Below are positions 48,391 to 54,278 of a DNA stretch of 54,278 bases, piece after piece. The stretch is from Hyphomicrobiales bacterium (GTDB lineage: Bacteria > Pseudomonadota > Alphaproteobacteria > Rhizobiales > Aestuariivirgaceae). Both the position numbers and the translations under genes were made by a program. The DNA is taken from NCBI GenBank assembly GCA_025359045.1, contig JANYHN010000009.1:1-54278 (forward strand), in the 5' to 3' direction. Below the pieces are notes generated by a model. The model worked only from the letters and a program-made list of their open reading frames with translations. It was not told the origin of the DNA and ran no database searches. How positions within the stretch are numbered: position 1 is the first letter of the stretch; every line of letters starts with the position of its first letter.

Positions 48391-48807
48391 GTGGTTAAAG
48401 CTGAGCTTGGAACCAAGCGGACCTGCCCTAATTGTGCAACCCGTTTTTATGATTTGTTGAAATCCCCTATTGTGTGCCCATCTTGCGCCACAAGCTTTAT
48501 GGCAATGTCGATTCTGCCATCAAAAGCGGAATTCCCTGGCATGGTGCCGCAAGCCCAGCCAAAGCCGCGTGAAGAGGCTGATGATGCTGATACTGGCGAA
48601 GTTGAACTCATAAGCTTGGATGAAGCCGCAGCCGAAGAAAAAGGCGATGACGAAACCGCAGGAATCGAGGATGTGGATCTGGGCGAAGACGCCGCGACAA
48701 CCACCAATGACGATGAAGATGATACATTCCTCGTGGAAGAAGAGGACGAAGGCAATATGTCTGACCTCGTTGAAGGCGGCGGCAAGGAAGAAGACGAAGA
48801 ACAATAA
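48391..48807 (+). CDS. TIGR02300 family protein with zinc ribbon and very acidic tail
   Basis: The conserved start 'VKAELGTKRTCPNCATRFYD' is followed by a second pair 'VCPSC', so two C-x2-C pairs form a likely zinc ribbon in the first 35 residues. The rest (residues 50-138) is dominated by Asp and Glu, with runs such as 'EEDEGNMSDLVEG'. The function of the family is unknown. GTG 48391 has AAGGA seven bases upstream and begins the conserved block; the frame extends to 48268 without support. It is divergent from aroA and precedes a tRNA gene, the usual neighbourhood. Confidence 0.9.
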   Translation: MVKAELGTKRTCPNCATRFYDLLKSPIVCPSCATSFMAMSILPSKAEFPGMVPQAQPKPREEADDADTGEVELISLDEAAAEEKGDDETAGIEDVDLGEDAATTTNDDEDDTFLVEEEDEGNMSDLVEGGGKEEDEEQ

Positions 48808-48850
48808 AGTTCTTGCGTCTGGCCTGATGGCCTACTAGATCATCTATCGC

Positions 48851-48874
48851 GTTTGGGCGCTTAAATGCCCAAAC
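48851..48874 (+). other. hairpin between the TIGR02300 gene and tRNA-Ala
   Basis: GTTTGGGC (48851-48858) pairs exactly with 48867-48874 across an 8-base loop. No T run follows, so it is a weak terminator candidate or a processing signal ahead of the tRNA. Confidence 0.4.
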
Positions 48875-48891
48875 CCCATTACCTGATTATC

Positions 48892-48967
<76 letters not shown>

Positions 48968-49495
48968 ATCCTTTCAATAACTTAGTGGTTTATGAAAAAG
49001 CGGTAAAACGGCCCTAGCAACCAGTTAGCGACCATCTAGCAACCAAATCGCGAATATATGCTTTTATGCCCGCTATTTATGGACAAAAAACGTGCGTTTT
49101 TACCCTATTTGACGACCGTTAGCTTCACTTCTTTCCTAACACAAGTAAGGCTGGAAAGCGGGGTGGGCTGCAAGAGCGACGCAGAGGCCCGCTGCATGAG
49201 GTGGGCCGCACCAAAGGCCGTAGCAAAGCGTAGGACTGCGCAAATGAGAACTTTCTCGACGGAAAGAACTTTGAACGCCTGCGCAGTTGCGGCCCACCGC
49301 AGCGGGCCTAGCAAGGAGCGACCGCCCACCCCGCGAGCATGTTCAAAGTTCCGGTGTGAAAACGCTTCGAACAATGACCGTAGCGCTCGGCCTATGCCCA
49401 GATGTTCTAATTATGAGGAATACACCCCGAAATTAACATATCTATAAAGTGATATATATAATTTGAAAAACATATTGAAATATAATCATGCAGAA
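48968..49495. other. 528-bp gene-free stretch after tRNA-Ala
   Basis: There is no credible gene here; the open frames in the region come from a G+C-rich inverted-repeat element at 49158-49334. The flanks are A/T-rich, with short phrases such as CTAGCAACCA repeated near 49010-49045. The stretch from 49430 to 49495 is very A/T-rich and could carry the promoter of the broken antitoxin that follows. Confidence 0.55.
49158..49334. repeat. 177-bp nested inverted-repeat element
   Basis: Successive segments pair in order: 49158-49168 (GCGGGGTGGGC) with 49324-49334, 49185-49195 with 49299-49309, 49200-49210 with 49288-49298, 49235-49242 with 49280-49287, and an apical CTTTC/GAAAG hairpin (49251-49266). 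All are exact reverse complements. The two unpaired segments opposite each other (49170-49180 and 49311-49322) both read GCAAG-GCGAC-like. This could be a structured RNA, a non-autonomous mobile repeat or a recombination site. I do not recognise a family. Confidence 0.7.
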
Positions 49496-49770
49496 GTGGT
49501 GAATTTAAAAGTGGCACATAATGGAAGAGTGATACTTCCTTTGAAAGTTCCTAAAGCTCAGGGTGTCAACGGCGAAGGCGTGGATCTGCTGTCGCTGGAG
49601 GCCACTCCGCGAAACTGTCATCTATTCGAGAAAGCATACTGAGAGCACAAAAACTCTATCGTGGTGACGTTAAGGTTCACGAGACAACGGATGACTTTTT
49701 GAAAGAACGGCGTGCCGAAACTGCACGAGAAGAAACGCAAGACGAAGTCGTTCCACTATGGCAAGAATAG
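49496..49770 (+). pseudogene. frameshifted AbrB/SpoVT-like (VapB-type) antitoxin
   Basis: One frame from GTG 49499 gives 'VAHNGRVILPLKVPKAQGV', an AbrB-type swapped-hairpin start, and runs to a stop at 49640. The conserved tail is in another frame: 'SIRESILRAQKLYRG' and 'FLKERRAETAREE', ending at 49770. A single shift near 49600-49625 would rejoin them. The gene overlaps the start of the toxin remnant by 13 bases, as is normal in such pairs. It is not expected to make a full antitoxin. Confidence 0.75.
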
Positions 49771-49889
49771 TTTTCGAGTCCTCGGCGGTTTTGGCGCTTG
49801 CGTCAAGAAAAGGTTTTCCGGTTCTCACAACTGATCAAGTTTGGGCAAATTTAGAAATTCCTGATCGCGAAGTAAGTTTGGCGCTTTAG
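49758..49889 (+). pseudogene. internally deleted PIN-domain (VapC-type) toxin
   Basis: The short frame joins a PIN N-terminus, 'MARIVFESSAVLAL', to a PIN C-terminus, 'ASRKGFPVLTTDQVWANLEI'. A normal VapC is about 130 residues; 44 remain. The middle, with most catalytic acidic residues, is gone, and the first catalytic position reads Glu (normally Asp). The join falls at an L-A-L-A-type sequence that occurs on both sides in relatives, so a deletion between short repeats is plausible. It is not expected to be active. Confidence 0.75.
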
Positions 49890-50200
49890 GTTTATATAGT
49901 CGACAAAGCGGCCTTTTTGCCAAGACGTGTTTCGCTTTCGAGTCCGTTTACCAGATTGACGACATTGAAGCAGCGCCGCCTGTGAAAGCCATGTTTGCAA
50001 AACGACTCCCAAAATCGGATTCCCCACAGATGCCTTGGTCGGTCCTCACGACAATCAAGACACAGAAAAATGTCAATCATCCAAAACGGATTGATCAGGA
50101 TCGCGCATATGGAGATATGGTTCCGGGACTTAGGCCCTATTCATGCCTCGCTCGTTCTACGATCGAGCAGTCTATTAGCGCGTCCGGCGGATTTTGCCTA
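49890..50200. other. 311-bp remnant stretch between the two PIN loci
   Basis: I see no gene with family support. Short open frames exist on both strands, but none is long or has a good start. An antitoxin for the next PIN toxin would be expected in the last 200 bases, yet no known antitoxin fold could be recognised. It is probably decayed DNA. Confidence 0.45.
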
Positions 50201-50605
50201 ATGTATATTTTGGCTAAGCATGTTGTCCCCAAACTGCGAAGACAAGGAAAAGCTGACTTAAATGTTTTGAAATGGGCTTCATGTGTAGTTGTTGCGCAGT
50301 TTTATCTTTCGGCCATCACAATTTTTGAAATTGAGCGCGGTATTGGATTGGTGGCATGGCGGGATATGGCGCAAGCAGCCTCATTGCGTTAGTGGTTTGA
50401 TGGCAATATTTTGACGACATTTGATTGCCGCATTTTTGCAATTGATGATGTTATGGCGATGCGTTGTACAAAACTGCATGTGCCTGATGCTCAATCAGAG
50501 GCGGATAGCTTTATCGCGGCTAAAAATTTGGTCTATGGAATGTATGTCGTTACGCGCAATACTGCTGATGAAGAAAAAATGGGTATGATCCTGATCAATC
50601 CATAG
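50201..50605 (+). pseudogene. FitB/VapC-like PIN toxin with an in-frame stop
   Basis: From ATG 50201 the frame matches FitB-like PIN toxins along its length: 'KADLNVLKWA', 'FYLSAITIFEIERGIGL', then TAG at 50390, then 'WFDGNILTTFDCRIFAIDD', 'LHVPDAQSEADSFIAA' and 'YGMYVVTRNTAD', ending at 50605. That is about 134 codons, the normal size, broken by one stop. The start reads 'MYILAKHVV' where relatives have an Asp-Thr-Asn at the fifth position onward, so the first catalytic Asp is lost too. Two independent lesions argue for a dead gene. Confidence 0.82.
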
Positions 50606-50620
50606 CACTCAATTTAGATA

Positions 50621-50640
50621 TTATGGACTGCGCTCCATAA
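50621..50640. promoter_or_regulatory. inverted repeat, candidate operator
   Basis: TTATGGA (50621-50627) and TCCATAA (50634-50640) are exact complements across six bases. The right part, TGCGCTCCATAA, is identical to 45427-45438 in the repeat before the methyltransferase. It lies between the dead PIN gene and the end of hipA; no gene starts just after it. Confidence 0.45.
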
Positions 50641-50771
50641 TTGAAACAAGGTAATTTCTATCGCGGTGTTTTTGTGTTCAGTTGTTTTTTACGTCGTGGG
50701 AGAATTGGCCTTAAACGACAAGGCAAAGCTTTAATAAATCCATGTCAATCAACACATAGCTGAGAATTGCT

Positions 50772-52019
50772 TCAGCCTCGTAGCGCCTGTGCGAGATCAA
50801 TATGCTCAAAGGCTGATGCCATGCGATCCAATTGGCCCTTGCTGATGCCCGCTTCCGCTGCCACCTGACGCCAGTTCACGACGGCTTTTCCAACTTCACT
50901 TGTTATGGTCTTAGCGTCTTGCTTTTTCAGCCCGAAATCCTCTGCAACCGAGAACGCCAAATCGAGGGAGGCCGTGTTGTCGGTTTCGCTTATCGCTGTA
51001 GTGAGAATGCGCTCCTTAATCTCGAGAGGAACGGGGTTCACGTCATAGACAGGTGACAGTCTCCATCCTTGCTGTCCTTCCAGAAGAAATCCATGGTTCC
51101 GCAAATGATCGTCTGTGTTGGAAATCAAGATGCTGAACACAATGCGCCGCCAAAGTTCTGGCCCGTCGGTGTTGGGTGCGGCTCCGTGCTGGCGCAAGGC
51201 GTCCATAAGTTCGAGATAGCTATGAGCCTCATTATCGGATGCGCCGATCATGCTCATGGCGGAAAGGAACGGAATGCGAGTTGCGACTTGGCGGTCAAAG
51301 CGCCTGAGGATAAGAACAGCGCGGCCTGCGATATTTTCCAGCCTGAACTCCGGCAGATTCAACCCCGCTTGCTTTGCGAGTTGTAAGGCCACGAATTCCC
51401 ATTCAACAGCGGGGTAGTCATCATCCTTTTTTGGAAACTTGGCGATGGCTAGTTGGCTATCGTTTTCGCGCACTGATGCTTTGGGCCGCGCACCACCGAG
51501 TGATGATCCGGGTGCAAGCAAGAGTTTCAGTTCCGCTGCTGTTTCCGCGTCATCAAGCAATGCGTCGGTTGCTGACAAGAGTTTGGGCAGGTTAATCAAC
51601 GGCGGCACAGGGGTTCCGTCATGCGCAACAAAAGCCTCACCTTGCTTGCTTGCAAAGCGGAGCGCGCCTTGGCGGGTCTCATCATTGACCAGCAGGAGAT
51701 AATCCATTTCATAAAGCGTGCGTGCTGGGCTCTTCTCGGCCTCAGCGCGGCGAGTCTCGGCCCGCCTCATCAAGGTGCGGCCCCAACGGTCAGGCGCTGA
51801 ATCACCAATTGAACCAAACAGTCTGTTTGCCGAGTGGAACGGCCCAACGCCCAAGCTGAGGGCGGGTTCGAGTGCATAGCGAAATGGATTGGTCAGCCAT
51901 TCACGCTCATATTCAAAAGTAGCCGTCTCCTTGCCCTTGTTGTTGTGTGCGTAAAGCCGCCCGACAAGATGCGCTGTTCCTTCGAGATCGGCGTAGACAT
52001 GAGCGAGCCTGTCAGTCAT
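50772..52019 (-). CDS. hipA: HipA-family serine/threonine kinase toxin
   Basis: The 415-residue protein has the HipA kinase fold: N-terminal 'FRYALEPALSLGVGPFHSA' and 'SAPDRWGR', a Gly-rich loop 'SSLGGARPKASV', catalytic 'SNTDDHLRNHGF' (near residues 300-311) and metal-binding 'LSPVYDVNP'. E. coli HipA phosphorylates glutamyl-tRNA synthetase and stops translation; other members have other tRNA-synthetase targets. No lesion is visible. ATG 52019 has AGGAGG five bases upstream and overlaps the hipB stop by 8 bases. It lies in the accessory region. Confidence 0.93.
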   Translation of the reverse strand: MTDRLAHVYADLEGTAHLVGRLYAHNNKGKETATFEYEREWLTNPFRYALEPALSLGVGPFHSANRLFGSIGDSAPDRWGRTLMRRAETRRAEAEKSPARTLYEMDYLLLVNDETRQGALRFASKQGEAFVAHDGTPVPPLINLPKLLSATDALLDDAETAAELKLLLAPGSSLGGARPKASVRENDSQLAIAKFPKKDDDYPAVEWEFVALQLAKQAGLNLPEFRLENIAGRAVLILRRFDRQVATRIPFLSAMSMIGASDNEAHSYLELMDALRQHGAAPNTDGPELWRRIVFSILISNTDDHLRNHGFLLEGQQGWRLSPVYDVNPVPLEIKERILTTAISETDNTASLDLAFSVAEDFGLKKQDAKTITSEVGKAVVNWRQVAAEAGISKGQLDRMASAFEHIDLAQALRG

Positions 52020-52374
52020 CGCCACCTCCTATGCTGGGTGTTGACGGCGGCTGGCGCTTAGGCGCGCTGGGGAGGCGAATGCGCTGCGGCAAATTACGTT
52101 CATCGTTAGCCCTGCCGATGGTATCGCCTGCGGCATCGGCCAGATCGCCAAGACCTTCCACCAAACCGAGTACGAACAAAACAGCGGCATAGATTCCAAG
52201 CGCGACAGACTCGTCACCTTTTTCCACCTTGGTCAGCGTGGAACGGCTGATGCGGGCGCGCTCTGCCAGAAGCTCCATCGGAAGCCGCCTGCGTTTGCGC
52301 GCGTCGCGGATATCCTGTCCGAGCTTGCGCAAAGCCCGTTTGGCAGGAAGGGGTAGAGCAGAGACGGGCTGCAT
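52012..52374 (-). CDS. hipB: HipB-like XRE antitoxin and repressor
   Basis: The 120-residue protein has a Cro/CI helix-turn-helix at about residues 15-65 ('LGQDIRDARKRRRLPMELLA' and 'ARISRSTLTKVEKGDESVAL'). The C-terminal 45 or so residues form a flexible, Pro/Ser-rich tail ending 'PSIGGGDD'. In HipBA systems the antitoxin neutralises HipA and represses its own operon. AAGGA stands just before the ATG, and the twin operators upstream are its probable targets. Confidence 0.9.
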   Translation of the reverse strand: MQPVSALPLPAKRALRKLGQDIRDARKRRRLPMELLAERARISRSTLTKVEKGDESVALGIYAAVLFVLGLVEGLGDLADAAGDTIGRANDERNLPQRIRLPSAPKRQPPSTPSIGGGDD

Positions 52375-52415
52375 GGCTCAATTCCTTATGTCGTCATTCT
52401 CAACCAGTAAGTCTT

Positions 52416-52446
52416 TTAACGTATGCGAAAGGAGACGTTAAGTCAA
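52416..52446 (-). promoter_or_regulatory. hipBA promoter with operator 1 between -35 and -10
   Basis: On the minus strand TTGACT (52441-52446) and TACGTT (52418-52423) are 17 bases apart, a normal sigma-70 spacing. The inverted repeat TTAACGT-N12-ACGTTAA (52416-52441) fills the space between them, so a bound repressor would block polymerase. The start codon of hipB is 42 bases downstream of the -10. Confidence 0.75.
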
Positions 52447-52500
52447 TGGTATCGATTTTAGCAAGCGGCTTTATGTATACTATCTCACACATTAAAACCG

Positions 52501-52526
52501 CTAATGTACGCGAGAGTGGACATTAG
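52501..52526. promoter_or_regulatory. hipBA operator 2, overlapping the integrase stop codon
   Basis: CTAATGT-N12-ACATTAG has the same arm length and spacer as operator 1, and the spacers are alike (GCGA-AG). It lies 85 bases upstream of operator 1, about eight helical turns, which suits looping. The last eight codons of the integrase gene and its stop lie in it. Confidence 0.7.
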
Positions 52527-53805
52527 AGGCAGCTTCAATAATTGAATCATTTGGAACTTCGGCTCCGGTTGCCTCTGAGGTTTCTCCTTCAAGCGCCTGT
52601 GCAATTGCATCGGCAACAGCTTGGCTGACCGCGCGGAGGGGATCGGCACTGAGGTGAGCATAGCGCTGGGTCGTAGCAGTGTCCTTGTGCCCAAGAAGTG
52701 CGCCGATGATCGGCAGGCTCGCACCGCCTGCCACGGCGACGCTGGCAAAGCTGTGTCGTAGGTCGTGAATGCGAACATCCTCGAGGCTAGCCGATTTCCT
52801 GACTCGCCGCCAAATTTTCGGCACCCCTTCAAAGAATCTTTCAGAACGCTCTGACGGAAACACGAATGGATTTCCCGCCTTTGGTTTTTGGGCAGCTAGG
52901 ATCGCGACAGCGGCTGCATTGATCGGAATGATCTTCTGCCCAGTCTTGGAATCGGCAAAGCGCAAAAACTGTTTTTCGAGGTCAACCTCAAACCATTTTA
53001 GTTGCTCAATTTCACCTTTGCGCGCGCCCGTAAATGCCAGCAGTTTGATGATCGAGACTGCCTTCAGGTTCTCGCCTTCCTCTGCTGCCCGTTTCGACGC
53101 GAGACCCAACCTGACAATTTCTTGCTGGCTCAAGAAGCGCATGCACTTCCGATCAGGAAAACGTTTGATGCCGCGACAGGGGTTGATCTCCACAATCTCA
53201 CAAGCGATAGCATAGGTGAAGATGGCTCCGAGCAATCCAACGGTGCGGCTTGCCGTGCCTTTGCCGCCGTCTACGATGGACCTGCCTCGCCGCCTTGTCT
53301 TCTCGTCCAATTTTGTGCTGCCATTGGCAATATCTTGCAAGACCTTCATGACATCGCCGCGCGTGATGTCTTCGACAAAGCGATTGCCTATGAGTGGTTT
53401 GATGTGACGCTTGATGCGACCGACATCAGTTGCCAGAGTACTCGCCTTCTTCAAAGGGCAACCATGAGCGGCGTATTGATCACAAAGCTCTGAAATGGTC
53501 ATACGGCGCTTAAGTGACTGCTTGGCCGTAGCAGGGTCTTCACCATGAGCAACACTGCCAAGAACCTTCCTAGCCTCATCGCGGGCGGCTTCTGTGGTCC
53601 ATGGTGATCCATGGCGCCCAATCGTAAGGCGACGTTTGCTTCCAGCCCTACCTCCAGCAGTCCGGTACTCGACGATGTAAGTTTTCTTGCCTGCGTTCGA
53701 AACCTTCAAGGCAAAACCTTTTACATCTGTGTCCCAAATGAAATAGGGTTGATTCATAACAATAGATGAATCGACAAGTTGCTTAGTGATCTTGCGAACG
53801 GCCAT
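52501..53805 (-). CDS. tyrosine-type integrase (phage/island family, DUF4102 N-terminus)
   Basis: The protein (434 residues from ATG 53805) has an Arm-DNA-binding N-terminus ('KGFALKVSNAGKKTYIVEYR'), a core-binding domain, and a catalytic domain with 'LAFTGARKGEIEQLKW' (first Arg), 'VRIHDLRHSFASVAVAGG' (His-x-x-Arg) and 'LGHKDTATTQRYAHL' (nucleophile Tyr382). This class integrates islands and prophages at tRNA genes. An ATG at 53844 would add 13 residues. The tRNA-Arg 3' half at 53972-54016 is the natural attachment site. No other mobile-element genes are visible. Confidence 0.93.
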   Translation of the reverse strand: MAVRKITKQLVDSSIVMNQPYFIWDTDVKGFALKVSNAGKKTYIVEYRTAGGRAGSKRRLTIGRHGSPWTTEAARDEARKVLGSVAHGEDPATAKQSLKRRMTISELCDQYAAHGCPLKKASTLATDVGRIKRHIKPLIGNRFVEDITRGDVMKVLQDIANGSTKLDEKTRRRGRSIVDGGKGTASRTVGLLGAIFTYAIACEIVEINPCRGIKRFPDRKCMRFLSQQEIVRLGLASKRAAEEGENLKAVSIIKLLAFTGARKGEIEQLKWFEVDLEKQFLRFADSKTGQKIIPINAAAVAILAAQKPKAGNPFVFPSERSERFFEGVPKIWRRVRKSASLEDVRIHDLRHSFASVAVAGGASLPIIGALLGHKDTATTQRYAHLSADPLRAVSQAVADAIAQALEGETSEATGAEVPNDSIIEAASNVHSRVH

Positions 53806-54278
53806 GTTAAAATCCTCAAGTTCACGTCCAATTCTGAAAGCCACATAGTAGCCACGCGAGTCAGAACTTCAAGGAAGTTGCGAGTAATCGCGGGAAGAAA
53901 AATCCTTTAAAATCAAGGCTGCGGTAATTTGTCAGTATACGGAGGAACGTGCAGGAATGTATTCTTTCACACTCCGAAGGCAGAGGTCACAGGTTCGAAT
54001 CCTGTCGGGTGCGCCAATGATTTCAATGGGTTACACGATAGGGTCGAAGGCAGCAATCGGGGTTATTCCGGATAATTGTGTTAGCTGGAATTCCTTGTGT
54101 CCTGGAGTCTAGAATCACACGACTTGCAATTTATAACAATTGGGATTCGCAAGAAGATGTGGGAAGTTTGGTGAAGTGTTGGTTAGAACCTGTGGCCTTG
54201 CGGAAGTTAACAGCATACTATCAAGAGATAATGCCAATTGCTAAACTCGCATAATTCGAAAAGCACTTCTCGGCTTCG
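53806..54278. other. right-end stretch without coding genes
   Basis: No coding gene is recognisable. The stretch holds the integrase promoter (a GAGGA-type ribosome site is 9 bases before the ATG) and the tRNA-Arg 3' half. The last 260 bases after it show no motif or frame that I can assign; they may be chromosome beyond the element. Confidence 0.5.
53972..54016 (+). other. 3' half of a tRNA-Arg(CCG) gene, probable attachment-site scar
   Basis: The 45 bases run from the anticodon loop (CTCCGAA, anticodon CCG) through the variable region, the T arm ACAGG-TTCGAAT-CCTGT, the 3' acceptor strand CGGGTGC, a G and CCA. The bases before the loop do not form the 5' half, so this is not a complete tRNA. 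Tyrosine integrases leave just such 3' copies. The direction of the fragment puts the inserted element to its left, where the integrase lies. Confidence 0.78.

Noticed and set aside
49058..49447. Plus-strand frame of 129 codons and its minus-strand counterpart of 89 codons
   Set aside because: Both come from the inverted-repeat element; composition and lack of ribosome sites argue against genes, and no family is recognisable.
49892..50080. Minus-strand 62-codon frame
   Set aside because: It has a Cys/Arg-rich, unfamiliar product, no ribosome site and no family; it is likely a by-product of decayed DNA.

Overview
The window looks like the replication-origin region of an alphaproteobacterial chromosome, most like Hyphomicrobiales (Rhizobiales), with lower G+C than is usual for that order. 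The assignment rests on gene order (leuS-lptE-holA / parB-parA-rsmG-mnmG-mnmE-rho-hemJ-hemE / maf-aroE-coaE-dnaQ-secB), on a DivL-type kinase with Tyr at the phospho-acceptor position, on CtrA-like TTAA-N7-TTAA boxes beside hemE, and on the blocks trpF-trpB-trpA-accD-folC and TIGR02300-aroA-cmk-rpsA-ihfB. No species name can be given from sequence reading alone.

Region 1 (1-6777): a cyclic-nucleotide-binding protein (cut by the window edge) and a CenR/OtpR-like response regulator; an L,D-transpeptidase; a YggS PLP-homeostasis protein; then leuS, lptE, holA. Region 2 (6757-21795) is the origin core. Every gene from parB to hemE reads leftward and the block from maf to dnaQ reads rightward; the 330-bp hemE/maf gap between them has one perfect and one near-perfect DnaA box, two TTAA-N7-TTAA boxes and an AT-rich stretch, so I call it oriC. 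Two near-perfect parS sites lie at rsmG and between mnmG and mnmE. Rightward follow secB (opposite strand), a Tim44-like protein, mltA, an Smr protein and an XRE regulator.

Region 3 (21893-34906): ahcY with a clear terminator, divL, a tsaE/sugar-kinase fusion coupled to a murU-like uridylyltransferase, addB, addA and trxA. Region 4 (34903-48807), mostly leftward: folC, accD (without its zinc-ribbon cysteines), trpA, trpB, trpF, pyrF, an ornithine-cyclodeaminase-like gene, lapA-like, ihfB, rpsA, cmk and aroA, with a divergent acidic zinc-ribbon protein. An HxlR regulator, a methyltransferase and palindromic repeats interrupt the usual cmk-rpsA neighbourhood.

Region 5 (48892-54278) is accessory DNA after a tRNA-Ala(GGC): a 177-bp nested inverted-repeat element, two decayed PIN-toxin loci (one with its antitoxin), an apparently intact hipBA module with twin operators, a tyrosine integrase and a 3' half of a tRNA-Arg gene that looks like an attachment-site scar. 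The origin and partition genes, the CtrA-type boxes and DivL fit one cell-cycle circuit; the right end looks like an eroded integrative element kept with its toxin-antitoxin modules. Start sites were re-chosen where ribosome-binding sites or family lengths argued for it.
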